A stretch of DNA of 64,000 bases from Amycolatopsis sp. 195334CR (GTDB taxonomy: Bacteria; Actinomycetota; Actinomycetes; Mycobacteriales; Pseudonocardiaceae). The translations under genes and the position numbers were made by a program. The notes under the pieces are model-generated. The model did not search any database. It had not been told where the DNA came from and saw only the letters and a list, made by a program, of their open reading frames with translations. The stretch covers positions 2,728,001-2,792,000 of the forward strand of contig NZ_JAFJMJ010000001.1 of the NCBI RefSeq assembly GCF_017309385.1. The letters run 5' to 3'. Positions 32,904 through 42,168 of the stretch are shown here, in pieces (positions within the stretch are counted from its first letter, which is position 1; each line of letters begins with the position of its first letter).

Positions 32904-33779
32904 GTGACCTCGATCGAGGGACCGAGTGGTGAGTCCTTCGGGCCCACCGCGCGGCGCATGGTGCTCGGCACCCAGCTCCGGCGGCTCCGCGAGCGCGAAG
33001 GCGTGACCCGCGCCGAAGCCGGGTACAGCATCCGCGCCTCGGAGTCCAAGATCAGCCGCATGGAGCTGGGCCGCGTCGGCTTCAAGGAGCGCGACGTGGT
33101 CGACCTGCTGACCATGTACGGCGTCGACGACCCGAACGAGCGCGAGGTCTTCGTCGAGCTGGTCAAGGCGTCCAACCAGCCGGGCTGGTGGAACCGCTAC
33201 AACGACCTGCTGCCCCGCTGGTTCGACGACTACGTCGGGCTGGAGGAGGCCGCGCAGCGCATCCAGACCTACGAACTGCAGTTCGTGCCCGGTCTGCTGC
33301 AGACCGAGGACTACGCGCGGGCGATCGTCAGCCACGGCCGTCCCGAATCGCGCGACGACGACGTGGAGCGCCGCGTGGCGATCCGCATGCGGCGGCAGAA
33401 GCTGCTCAACCGGCCGGAGGCGCCGCGGCTGTGGGCGGTCATCGACGAGTCGGTGCTGCACCGGCCGATCGGCGGCCGGAAGGTGTTCAAGGAGCAGCTG
33501 GACAAACTGCTCGAGATGACCACCATGTCGCACATCTCGCTGCAGGTGGTGCCGTACCGGCTGAGCGGTTACTCGGCCGAGGGCGCGTTCACGCTGCTGC
33601 GCTTCGCCGAGCCCGAGCTGCCGAACGTGGTGTACATCGAACACCTCGCCGGGGCGCTCTACCTGGACAAGCTGGCCGACTTCGAGTCGTACAGCCGGGC
33701 GATGGACCGCCTCGCGGTCGACGCCGAGACCCCGGAGCGCAGCCGCACCACCATCGCGAAGATCCGCGCGGAGCACTGA
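32904..33779 (+). CDS. XRE-family regulator with DUF5753 (Scr1-like)
   Basis: 291 residues. The helix-turn-helix (about 18-75) is LGTQLRRLREREGVTRAEAG, then ESKISRMELGRVGF. The DUF5753 effector domain (about 95-280) has YVGLEEAAQRIQTYELQFVP, GLLQTEDYARAI and SHISLQVVPYRLSGY. Such proteins pair with DUF397 partners in the WhiJ/AbaA-type regulatory systems of mycelial actinomycetes. A DUF397 gene follows, after an intergenic region with two TGCACGTGCA palindromes that are candidate binding sites. GTG start after GGGAGCGGAG. Confidence 0.9.
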   Translation: MTSIEGPSGESFGPTARRMVLGTQLRRLREREGVTRAEAGYSIRASESKISRMELGRVGFKERDVVDLLTMYGVDDPNEREVFVELVKASNQPGWWNRYNDLLPRWFDDYVGLEEAAQRIQTYELQFVPGLLQTEDYARAIVSHGRPESRDDDVERRVAIRMRRQKLLNRPEAPRLWAVIDESVLHRPIGGRKVFKEQLDKLLEMTTMSHISLQVVPYRLSGYSAEGAFTLLRFAEPELPNVVYIEHLAGALYLDKLADFESYSRAMDRLAVDAETPERSRTTIAKIRAEH

Positions 33780-33886
33780 CGCTCACATTTTGTGACGGCG
33801 GTGCCCGCCGTTCAGGGCGTGTTCACACCTTCGTGGGAACTTGACAACCACTGTCCTCACGCAGTGAGAACGGGTGCAAGATTTTC

Positions 33887-33896
33887 TGCACGTGCA
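33887..33896. promoter_or_regulatory. Palindromic operator candidate 1
   Basis: TGCACGTGCA at 33887-33896 is a perfect palindrome placed about 24 bp upstream of a possible -10 (TAGAGT, 33920-33925), where the -35 region would be. The same core recurs 56 bp downstream. Confidence 0.5.
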
Positions 33897-33939
33897 TCCT
33901 CATCTGCGGAACTGCGTGCTAGAGTCATCAGCACAAGTC

Positions 33940-33955
33940 AAATGCACGTGCATTT
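33940..33955. promoter_or_regulatory. Palindromic operator candidate 2
   Basis: AAATGCACGTGCATTT is a perfect 16-bp palindrome with the same TGCACGTGCA core as site 1. It lies just downstream of the presumed transcription start (near 33932) and 43 bp before the DUF397 gene. The two sites bracket the presumed promoter, an arrangement suited to repression by the adjacent XRE protein (inference). Confidence 0.55.
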
Positions 33956-33997
33956 GCACCCGCTGAACATGTAAATCCGGGAAGGTGGGGGGTCGAA

Positions 33998-34234
33998 GTG
34001 CCGCGGATCGCGAACGGCATGTCTGCCGAGTTGCTGGCCGACGCGCGGTGGCGGAAGAGCTCCCGCAGCGGCGCCCTGGGCAACTGCGTCGAGGTCGCCC
34101 CGCTGGCCACCGGGGAGATCGCGGTGCGCAACTCCCGTTTCCCGGCCGGCCCCGCCCTGGTCTACACCCGGGCCGAGATGGCCGCCTTCCTCGCCGGAGC
34201 CAAGGACGGAGAGTTCGACGATGTCCTCAGCTGA
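33998..34234 (+). CDS. DUF397 domain protein
   Basis: 78-residue DUF397 protein. ADARWRKSSRSGALGNCVEVA is the family core, and VRNSRFPAGPALVYTRAEMAAFLAGAKDGEFD completes the domain. DUF397 proteins act as partners of XRE/DUF5753 regulators (BldB/WhiJ-associated type). GTG 33998 is used; ATG 34019 (MSAELLAD) is an alternative. Its end overlaps the next gene by 14 bp. Confidence 0.9.
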   Translation: MPRIANGMSAELLADARWRKSSRSGALGNCVEVAPLATGEIAVRNSRFPAGPALVYTRAEMAAFLAGAKDGEFDDVLS

Positions 34235-34619
34235 TCTCGCGACCGCCCCCGCGCCCCCGGTCAGTGACACCGAGACCGGCCTGCGCCGCCTGATCGACCG
34301 CGGTTTCCAGTTCGTGCACCCGCGCAGCCCCGAGGGCGAGGTGCTGGCCGTGGTCGGCATCCGTGCGCACGAAGACGTCATCGACGTGGTGCGCCTCCAC
34401 GCCGAGGACGACGTGATCGCCACCCGGATGCCCGGTGGTGAACCGGACATCCTCGCCCCGCGCACCACGCTGTGGCAGGTCAGCGGCTCCGTGCTGACCG
34501 TGATCGACCAGCTGCTCGCGCTGCCCGAGCGCCCCGCCGAGCCCGAGCCGGAGACCAGCCGCGGCTGCTGGGTCCCCGGCCGCACGGGCGTCGCGAAATG
34601 GCTCCCAGCGAGCGCTTGA
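34221..34619 (+). CDS. Hypothetical protein coupled to DUF397
   Basis: 132-residue soluble protein beginning MSSADLATAPAPPVSDTETG. The centre, GFQFVHPRSPEGEVLAVVGI, with VIDVVRLHAEDDVIATRMPG and TLWQVSGSVLTVIDQLLALP, resembles small actinobacterial proteins often encoded directly after DUF397 genes, but I know of no function. It overlaps the DUF397 gene by 14 bp, so the two are translationally coupled and probably work together. A strong terminator follows. Confidence 0.75.
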   Translation: MSSADLATAPAPPVSDTETGLRRLIDRGFQFVHPRSPEGEVLAVVGIRAHEDVIDVVRLHAEDDVIATRMPGGEPDILAPRTTLWQVSGSVLTVIDQLLALPERPAEPEPETSRGCWVPGRTGVAKWLPASA

Positions 34620-34671
34620 GTTTTCGGCCGCGCCTCCGGCACGGCACCGTGATCGTGGAGTCGCGCCACCG

Positions 34672-34701
34672 GCCCCGGGTGACCTCGTCACCCGGGGCTT
34701 T
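34672..34701 (+). terminator. Rho-independent terminator before purF
   Basis: A perfect 12-bp stem, GCCCCGGGTGAC (34672-34683) with GTCACCCGGGGC (34687-34698), has a CTC loop and is followed by TTT. It ends the DUF397 transcript and isolates purF. Confidence 0.85.
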
Positions 34702-34805
34702 CGCATGTGGACGGACCGCGTTGTGATGCCGCGCGCAGCCCGGCGGATCCACCGGATCAGCGTTTACACTGGCCCTGCCCGACCACTTCTCCAGGGAGCT
34801 CCTCG

Positions 34806-36344
34806 GTGGTATCCGACCAGTCGACTACTGGACCTGCCGTTACCGACCAGCCCGATCCGGAACCCCGCGAGGAATGCGGTGTCTTCGGGGTCTGGGCGCC
34901 CGGCGAGGAGGTCGCGAAGCTCGCCTACTACGGGCTCTACGCACTCCAGCACCGCGGCCAGGAAGCCGCGGGCATCTCCGTCTCCGACGGCAGCCAGATC
35001 GTCGTGTTCAAGGACCTCGGCCTGGTGAGCCAGGTCTTCGACGAGCAGGTGCTGTCCTCGCTGCAGGGCCACATCGCGGTCGGCCACTGCCGGTACTCGA
35101 CCACCGGCTCGACCATCTGGGAGAACGCGCAGCCGATCTTCCGCACCACCGACACCGGCAGCGGGCTGTCCTTCGCCCACAACGGCAACCTGGTGAACAC
35201 CGCCGAGTTGCGGGAACGCACGCTGGCCGCCGGGCTCAAGCCGCACGCCGGGCTGACCGGCTCCTCCAGCGACTCCGACCTGGTCTGCGGGCTGCTCGCC
35301 TCGGCGGCCGCCGATCGCGGGATCGAGGCCGCCGCGCTGGACCTGCTGCCCACCCTGCGCGGTGCGTTCTGCCTGGTCTTCGCGGACGAGTCGACGCTGT
35401 ACGCCGCGCGCGACCCGCACGGGGTGCGCCCGCTGGTGCTCGGCAGGCTCGAACGCGGCTGGGTGGTGGCCAGCGAGACGGCCGCGCTGGACATCGTCGG
35501 CGCGTCGTTCGTGCGCGAGGTCGAGCCGGGTGAGCTGATCGCCATCGACGCCGAGGGCCTGCGGTCCTCGCGGTTCGCCAACCCGGAGCCCAAGGGCTGC
35601 GTGTTCGAGTACGTCTACCTGGCCCGCCCGGACACCTCGATCGCCGGGCGCAGCGTGCACGCCACCCGGGTGGACATCGGCAAGCGGCTGGCCAAGGAGT
35701 TCCCGGCCGACGCCGACCTGGTCATCCCGGTGCCGGAGTCCGGCACTCCGGCGGCCATCGGGTACGCGCAGGCCAGCGGCATCCCGTACGGCTCGGGCCT
35801 GGTGAAGAACGCCTACGTCGGCCGCACCTTCATCCAGCCCTCGCAGACCATCCGCCAGCTGGGCATCCGGTTGAAGCTGAACCCGCTGCGGGACGTGATC
35901 CGCGGCAAGCGGCTGGTCGTGGTGGACGACTCGATCGTGCGCGGCAACACCCAGCGCGCGCTGGTGCGCATGCTGCGCGAGGCCGGTGCGCTGGAGGTGC
36001 ACGTCCGGATCGCGTCGCCGCCGGTGCGCTGGCCGTGCTTCTACGGCATCGACTTCGCCTCGCGCGCCGAGCTGATCGCCAACGGCGTCGACGCGGACGG
36101 CGTGCGCCGGTCCATCGGCGCCGACTCGCTCGGTTACGTTTCACTCGAAGGGCTGATCGCGGCCTCCGAGCAGCCGAAGTCACGCCTGTGCTCGGCGTGC
36201 TTCGACGGTGAGTACCCGATCGCGTTGCCCGATGACGCGCTGATCGGCAAACACCTGCTGGAGAGTCTCGATGCCGCCGACGGTGCCGCCAAACCCGTCA
36301 CTCCTGCGGGGTACGGTGCCGAAGACGCCGTCCGGCGTCCCTAG
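34806..36344 (+). CDS. purF: Amidophosphoribosyltransferase
   Basis: 512-residue first enzyme of purine synthesis; it makes phosphoribosylamine from PRPP and glutamine. A 23-residue propeptide precedes the N-terminal nucleophile Cys24 in REECGVFGVWAPGEE, as in the processed Bacillus/mycobacterial type. The glutaminase domain has GLYALQHRGQEAAGI, GHCRYSTTGS and FAHNGNLVN. The phosphoribosyltransferase domain has the PRPP loop RLVVVDDSIVRGNT. The C-terminal CSACFDGEYPI cysteines are those that bind the iron-sulfur cluster in B. subtilis-type enzymes. GTG 34806 has AGGGAG upstream; the longer frame from 34707 has no ribosome site. Confidence 0.97.
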   Translation: MVSDQSTTGPAVTDQPDPEPREECGVFGVWAPGEEVAKLAYYGLYALQHRGQEAAGISVSDGSQIVVFKDLGLVSQVFDEQVLSSLQGHIAVGHCRYSTTGSTIWENAQPIFRTTDTGSGLSFAHNGNLVNTAELRERTLAAGLKPHAGLTGSSSDSDLVCGLLASAAADRGIEAAALDLLPTLRGAFCLVFADESTLYAARDPHGVRPLVLGRLERGWVVASETAALDIVGASFVREVEPGELIAIDAEGLRSSRFANPEPKGCVFEYVYLARPDTSIAGRSVHATRVDIGKRLAKEFPADADLVIPVPESGTPAAIGYAQASGIPYGSGLVKNAYVGRTFIQPSQTIRQLGIRLKLNPLRDVIRGKRLVVVDDSIVRGNTQRALVRMLREAGALEVHVRIASPPVRWPCFYGIDFASRAELIANGVDADGVRRSIGADSLGYVSLEGLIAASEQPKSRLCSACFDGEYPIALPDDALIGKHLLESLDAADGAAKPVTPAGYGAEDAVRRP

Positions 36345-36374
36345 TCGCTTTTCCCAAGGACGGAGACCGCTTTC

Positions 36375-37425
<1,051 letters not shown>

Positions 37426-37445
<20 letters not shown>

Positions 37446-37863
37446 TCTCCGCGTCGGTTCCCGGTTCGTCATCCCGGCCGGGGAACTGGCCGAACGGTTC
37501 TCGCGGTCGTCGGGACCCGGCGGTCAGGGCGTGAACACCACGGATTCACGCGTGGAGCTTTCGTTCGACGTGGCGCGCTCGCCTTCGGTGCCCGAGCCGG
37601 TGCGGGCGCGCCTGCTCGACCGGCTCGCGGGCCGGTTGGTGGACGGCGTGCTGACCATCGCGGCGAGCGAACACCGGGCACAACTGGCGAATCGCGAAGC
37701 GGCGCGGGCGCGGTTGGTGATGGCGTTGTCGGAAGCCGCCGCACCACCGCCGCCACCGCGCCGCCCGACAAAACCGACTCGAGGTTCGAAGGAACGGCGG
37801 ATCGCCGCGAAGAAACGCCGCGCGGACGTCAAGAAAACCCGGCGCCGCGGCTACGACGACTGA
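37426..37863 (+). CDS. arfB: Alternative ribosome-rescue factor ArfB
   Basis: 145-residue class I release-factor-like protein that hydrolyses peptidyl-tRNA on ribosomes stalled without a stop codon. The catalytic GGQ is at residues 32-34 in FSRSSGPGGQGVNTTDSRVE. The C-terminal tail is highly basic (RRPTKPTRGSKERRIAAKKR and on) and would enter the empty mRNA channel, as in E. coli YaeJ. There are no codon-recognition domains. GTG 37426 overlaps purM by 20 bp, so it is expressed with the purine genes, although the link may be only positional. Confidence 0.93.
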
Positions 37864-37904
37864 CTCTTTCGCCATTCATCGCGTTGGTGGAAAAAGCCGC
37901 GCAT

Positions 37905-38579
37905 TCAGGTGCGTTCGGCGGTGGCCAGGTGCTGGGCGGCCGGGCGGTCGACACCGCATCTGATGCAGCGCGTGCCGCTCCACACGACTCTCGAGCGCGC
38001 GGCGTACGGCCGGTGCTGCCCGCCCACGCTGCGCCGCAACTGGGGTGGGATGACCGGCGGCCGCGGCCACCAGTTCCGGGTCAGCGCGGCGCCGATCGTC
38101 GCGCCGGCGGTGTTCAGCAGGACGTCGTCGGCCGAGGTGACCCGGCCCGCCTGGATGACGAACTGCATGACCTCCACCAGCAGCGACGCGCTCAGCGCGG
38201 CCACCGTCACCCGGCCGACCGTGCGCAGCGCGACCACCCGGAGCGGCAGCAACGCGCCCAAGGGCAGCAACAGCACCAGGTTCCCGGTGATCTGCCACAG
38301 CGAGCCCTGCCCCGACAGCGCGAGGTCGAGGTCGGTGCCAGGGGCCAGCTGGAGCGTGCTCCCGCTCGCCCCGGGAATGGGCATCGCCACCAGCACGAAG
38401 GCCAGGGTGCCGATCAGGGTGATGGCCGAATCCGCGCCCGCGGTGAGCACCGCGGAGCGCGCGGGTCTTCTTCTCCGCCGTCGCTGGGCGGCCAGGAGGA
38501 ACCAGCCCGCGGCGGTGAAGGGTAGTGCCATGAAACCGATGGTGATCAGGATGCCGAAATCTCGCAGCAGCGCATCCAC
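37905..38579 (-). CDS. VanZ-like family membrane protein
   Basis: 224 residues with about five transmembrane segments. The VanZ pattern is recognisable in ITGNLVLLLPLGALLPL, VAALSASLLVEVMQFVIQAGRVTSADDVLLNTAGATIGA. Family members include VanZ of the teicoplanin-resistance cluster, but most actinobacterial copies have no known role. The C-terminal 50 residues are a basic, cysteine-containing cytoplasmic tail not typical of the domain. GTG 38579 is used. It is convergent with arfB and downstream of the two-component genes on the same strand, with a hairpin-rich gap of 140 bp. Confidence 0.85.
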   Translation of the reverse strand: MDALLRDFGILITIGFMALPFTAAGWFLLAAQRRRRRRPARSAVLTAGADSAITLIGTLAFVLVAMPIPGASGSTLQLAPGTDLDLALSGQGSLWQITGNLVLLLPLGALLPLRVVALRTVGRVTVAALSASLLVEVMQFVIQAGRVTSADDVLLNTAGATIGAALTRNWWPRPPVIPPQLRRSVGGQHRPYAARSRVVWSGTRCIRCGVDRPAAQHLATAERT

Positions 38580-38651
38580 GCGTTCCCCTTTCCCGAACGC
38601 ATCAGCTCAATGGGGGTGCCGGAAAACGCGCTGTCGCGTTTTGGCGGTGGC

Positions 38652-38727
38652 AAGATCACCATCGCACCGGCCGATCGGATCGGCACCTCAGGGAACCCGC
38701 CCGAATAGGTGATCTTCGGTTATTCGG
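38652..38727 (-). terminator. Overlapping inverted repeats after the response regulator gene
   Basis: Three nested palindromes are present: AAGATCACC (38652-38660) with GGTGATCTT (38708-38716), an inner GCCGATC-G-GATCGGC (38670-38684), and CCGAATA (38701-38707) with TATTCGG (38721-38727). The last overlaps the stop codon of the response regulator. They probably end that transcript; no T-run is present. Confidence 0.45.
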
Positions 38728-39409
38728 CGTTCCAGTGGTATAACCGCTCGGGTCGTCCGGTACCGCCGTAACGCAGGCGGACCTCGGCTTTTCCGGTTTC
38801 CGCGAAATATTCGAGATAGCGGCGCGCACTGGGCCGGGAAAGCTCGGTGGCCTGCGCGCATTCGGTGGCGGACAACCCGTCCGGGCGGGCACGCAGCGCC
38901 TGCGCCACCAACTCGGCGGTCTGCTGGGTGAGGCCCTTCGGCAGCACGCCGGCACCGCGTGGCCGCGCGGCGAACACGTCGTCCACGTCCTCCTGGTTCG
39001 ACACCTCACGCCGTTCCGAAAGGCGCGCGAGTTTTGCCTGCAACGCGGCGAAGTGCAGCAGCTGGTCGCGCAGCGCGGCGGCGGAGAATGGTTTGATCAG
39101 GTAGTGCAGCACGCCGCCGCGCATCGCGTTGCGCACGGTGTCCACGTCACGGGCGGCGCTGATGATCACCACATCGGTGTCCACTGTGGAGGGATCGGCG
39201 CGCAGCGCGCGCAGTACCGCGATCCCGTCCATGTCCGGCAGGTAGATGTCCAGCAGCACCAGATCCGGGCGCAGGTCGCGGACCGCACGCACCGCGTCCG
39301 CGCCGGTGTGGGCGACCCCCACCACGCTGAACCCGGTCACTCGTTCGACGTATCCACTGTGGACCTTCGCGACCATGAAGTCGTCGTCCACCACCAGAAC
39401 CCGGATCAC
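38720..39409 (-). CDS. CitB/DcuR-type response regulator
   Basis: 229 residues. The receiver domain (1-120) has the acidic triad start VLVVDDDF, phospho-acceptor Asp54 in LVLLDIYLPDMDG and the conserved lysine in HYLIKPFSAA. The C-terminal DNA-binding part is CitB-like: DGLSATECAQATELSRPSARRYLEYF is a winged-helix segment. It responds to the sensor kinase encoded just upstream (4-bp overlap). The divergent tctCBA genes are the likely targets, because CitAB/TctDE-type systems control di- and tricarboxylate uptake (family knowledge plus position). GTG start. Confidence 0.92.
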   Translation of the reverse strand: MIRVLVVDDDFMVAKVHSGYVERVTGFSVVGVAHTGADAVRAVRDLRPDLVLLDIYLPDMDGIAVLRALRADPSTVDTDVVIISAARDVDTVRNAMRGGVLHYLIKPFSAAALRDQLLHFAALQAKLARLSERREVSNQEDVDDVFAARPRGAGVLPKGLTQQTAELVAQALRARPDGLSATECAQATELSRPSARRYLEYFAETGKAEVRLRYGGTGRPERLYHWNAE

Positions 39410-41013
39410 CGCGCCACCCGCTCGGGGATCAGCGGCAGGACCGCGGTGAAGACCGCGCCACCCGATCGGTTCGGGGGCCCGGTAGTCGTAGGCGGCGCAG
39501 CGTTGTGCACCTCGACCGAGCCACCGCGCCGGATGCAGGTCTGCCGGGTCAGGGCCAGGCCGAGCCCGCGCTGCCCGCCGTGCTCGGCGGCCTTGGTGGT
39601 GAACCCGTGCGCGAACACCTCGGTGGCGATCTCCGGCGCCACCCCCGGTCCGGAATCCCGCACCACCACCTCCACCCGGGTCTCGTCCTGCCGGATGCCG
39701 ATCTCGATCCAGTCTCCGTGCCCCGGCCCGGCCGCGCGCAACGCGTCGAGCGCGTTGTCCACCAGGTTCCCGACCACGGTGACCAGATCCCCGGACAGCC
39801 GTTCGTCCACCGGGTCCAGTCTGCTGTCGTCGGTCAGCCGCAGTCCGGCACCCTGCTCGGCGGCGAGGCTGGCCTTGGCGATCAGCAACGCGGCCACCGC
39901 CACGTCGGACACCCGGCTGGTCACCTTGTCCTGCCACTCGCCCTGCTCGTGCGCCACCAGGTCGACGTACTCGCGCACCTCGTCGTACTCGCCGAGTTCG
40001 ATCAGCCCGGCGATGGTGTGCAGCCGGTTGGAGAATTCGTGCGCCTGCGCCCGGAGCGTGTCGGTGGCGCGTGAGCTGGCCGCCAGCTCCTCGCGCAGGT
40101 TGACCAGTTCGGTGCGGTCGCGCAGGGTGGCCACCGCACCCAGTTCGGCGATCGGCAACCGGTTGAGCACCAGCACCCGCCCGGCCCGCAGCACGATCTG
40201 GTCCACCCCCTCGGCCCGGCCGGTGAGCACGTCCTTCAGCCGTTCGTTGATGTCCAGGTCGGCCACCGACGTGCCGACGCAGTCGTCCGGCAGCGCCAGC
40301 AGTTCACGCGCGTGGTCGTTCACCAGGGTGATCCGGTGCTGCTGGTCGAGGCCGAGCACGCCCTCCTTGATGCCGTGCAGCAGTGCCTCGCGGTGCTCGG
40401 CCAGCCCGGCGATCTCCCTCGGCTCCATGCCCAGCGTCTGCCGCTTGACCCGCCACGCGAGCAGCGCCGAACCGGCGATGCCGAGCACGGTGGCGATGCC
40501 GAGCAGGGCCAGCGCGTCGCTCGCCGAGTTGCCGAAGCCCTCGAAGAAGCCGGGCGTGGCCTTGCCCGCCGCGACGATGCCGTCGACCGTGCCGCGATCG
40601 CTGATCACCGGGACGTGCGCGACCAGCGAGTCGCCGATCTCGCCGACCCAGGCGCGGCCGCTGGTGATCATGCTGTCGCCGAGGTCGAGCGTGGTGCCGA
40701 CCTGCTTCGGGTCGGGGGAGGTGATGATCCGGCGCGCGCGGTCGGTGATGATCACGAAGTCCGCGCCGGAGAGGCTGCGGGCGCCCTCGGCGAACACCGG
40801 CAGCGGGTCGCGGCGCAGCGGGTCGGGCAGGTTCTCGCGCACCCCCGGCGTGGCGGCGACGTTCTCCGCGACCGAAAGCAGGCGGCGGCCCTCGACGTCG
40901 GTGAACGACTTGTTCGACTGGGCCACCGAGAACAGCGCGACGCACGCGAGCAGGGCGAACACGATCACCAGCTGCCACCCGAGCAGCTGGCGCGCCAGTG
41001 ATCCACGCTGCAT
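39406..41013 (-). CDS. CitA/DcuS-type sensor histidine kinase
   Basis: 535 residues: transmembrane helix about 13-30, a periplasmic PAS-like (PDC) sensor domain about 35-165, a second helix about 172-195, a cytoplasmic PAS domain (GIKEGVLGLDQQHRITLVND) and a kinase core. The phospho-acceptor is His325 in LRAQAHEFSNRLHTIAGLIE, the SpoB-type dimerisation motif of this family. The ATPase has NLVDNALDA (N box), RDSGPGVAPE (G1) and QRGLGLALTRQ (G2). It probably senses citrate or a related carboxylate outside the cell. ATG 41013 is used; an upstream in-frame extension to 41115 lies in the control region. Confidence 0.93.
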   Translation of the reverse strand: MQRGSLARQLLGWQLVIVFALLACVALFSVAQSNKSFTDVEGRRLLSVAENVAATPGVRENLPDPLRRDPLPVFAEGARSLSGADFVIITDRARRIITSPDPKQVGTTLDLGDSMITSGRAWVGEIGDSLVAHVPVISDRGTVDGIVAAGKATPGFFEGFGNSASDALALLGIATVLGIAGSALLAWRVKRQTLGMEPREIAGLAEHREALLHGIKEGVLGLDQQHRITLVNDHARELLALPDDCVGTSVADLDINERLKDVLTGRAEGVDQIVLRAGRVLVLNRLPIAELGAVATLRDRTELVNLREELAASSRATDTLRAQAHEFSNRLHTIAGLIELGEYDEVREYVDLVAHEQGEWQDKVTSRVSDVAVAALLIAKASLAAEQGAGLRLTDDSRLDPVDERLSGDLVTVVGNLVDNALDALRAAGPGHGDWIEIGIRQDETRVEVVVRDSGPGVAPEIATEVFAHGFTTKAAEHGGQRGLGLALTRQTCIRRGGSVEVHNAAPPTTTGPPNRSGGAVFTAVLPLIPERVAR

Positions 41014-41181
41014 GGCGCTCACTATGACAGCTTTTGCGCATGAAGCATCCGTGAGCAAAACGAACACAAGTACCGATAAGCGCGCAAGCGAGACAGACGG
41101 CCCGACCGAAGGCACGATGACTCGCTAACCGGGCCTCGTGTAACCGAGGTCACCCCGTGCAGGCGTACAACGGAGTGCCTG

Positions 41182-42168
41182 ATGAAGAACCCGAAGACCT
41201 GGCTGTCGGTGCTCGTCGCCGCGGTGCTGGTCCTACTCATCCCACCACTGGTCTCCACCGGGAGCGACGAAGCCGGCGACCAGATCCGCAACTTCCGGGT
41301 GATGGTGCCGAACTCACCGGGTGGTGGCTACGACATCACCGCCCGCACCGCGGTCAAGGCCATCGAGGAGGCCGGGCTCAACGGCACCACCGAGGTGTTC
41401 AACCTGCCCGGTGCCGGCGGCACGGTCGGCCTCGGCAGGCTGGTCAACGAACGCGGCAACGGCAAGCTCGCGATGTCGATGGGCCTCGGCGTGGTCGGCG
41501 CGGTGTACACCAACCGCGCGCCGTCCTCGCTGCAGGACACCACCCCGATCGCCAAGCTCACCGAGGAATCCGACGTCGTGGTGGTCGGCAAGGACTCGCC
41601 GTACCAGAACATCGGCCAGCTGATCGAGGCGTGGAAGGCCAATCCCGGCGCGGTCCCGGTCGGCGGCGGCTCGGCCCCCGGCGGACCGGACCACCTGGCC
41701 CCGATGCTGATGGCGAAGGCCGCCGGCATCGCCCCGCCCACGGTGAACTACGTGCCGTTCGACGGCGGCGGCGAGCTGATGGCCTCGGTGCTCGGCGGCA
41801 AGGTCGGCTTCGGCGTCTCCGGCATCGGCGAGACCCGCGACCAGATCGAGGCCGGTGAACTGCGTGCGCTGGCGGTGACCAGCCCGAATCGGGTGCCCGG
41901 CCTGGACGCGCCGACGCTGCAGGAGTCCGGCGTGGACGTCAGCTTCACGAACTGGCGCGGCATCGTCGCACCGCCGGGAATTTCCAACGGTGACAAGGAA
42001 AAGCTGGTCTCGCTGTTCACCAGGCTGCAGGACACGCAGCAGTGGCAGGACGCGCTTCGGCTCAACGGCTGGACCAACGCCTTCTCCGCCGGGGACGAGT
42101 ACGGCGCCTTCCTCAAGGCGGAGAACGACCGCGTGGCTTCGGTGCTGAAGGAGTTGGGGCTGGCATGA
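41182..42168 (+). CDS. tctC: Tripartite tricarboxylate transporter, substrate-binding protein
   Basis: 328-residue TctC/Bug-family binding protein. A signal peptide or N-terminal anchor (about 1-27) comes first, then FRVMVPNSPGGGYDITART, the substrate-carboxylate loop of the family. FNLPGAGGTVGLGRLVNERG and the later APGGPDHLAPMLMAKAAGI, VPFDGGGELMASVLGG and VNYVPF complete the fold. It captures a di- or tricarboxylate outside the cell and hands it to TctAB. ATG 41182 follows GGAG. It is divergent from the sensor kinase with a 168-bp control region. Confidence 0.93.
   Translation: MKNPKTWLSVLVAAVLVLLIPPLVSTGSDEAGDQIRNFRVMVPNSPGGGYDITARTAVKAIEEAGLNGTTEVFNLPGAGGTVGLGRLVNERGNGKLAMSMGLGVVGAVYTNRAPSSLQDTTPIAKLTEESDVVVVGKDSPYQNIGQLIEAWKANPGAVPVGGGSAPGGPDHLAPMLMAKAAGIAPPTVNYVPFDGGGELMASVLGGKVGFGVSGIGETRDQIEAGELRALAVTSPNRVPGLDAPTLQESGVDVSFTNWRGIVAPPGISNGDKEKLVSLFTRLQDTQQWQDALRLNGWTNAFSAGDEYGAFLKAENDRVASVLKELGLA

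Noticed and set aside
33783..33795. TCACA-TTT-TGTGA as a CRP-like site after the XRE gene
   Set aside because: The half-sites are in the opposite order and spacing to a CRP site; it is just a small hairpin.
33841..33870. TTGACA at 33841 as a -35 box for DUF397
   Set aside because: No acceptable -10 hexamer lies 16-19 bp downstream (GTGAGA/TGAGAA only); TAGAGT at 33920 is a better candidate.
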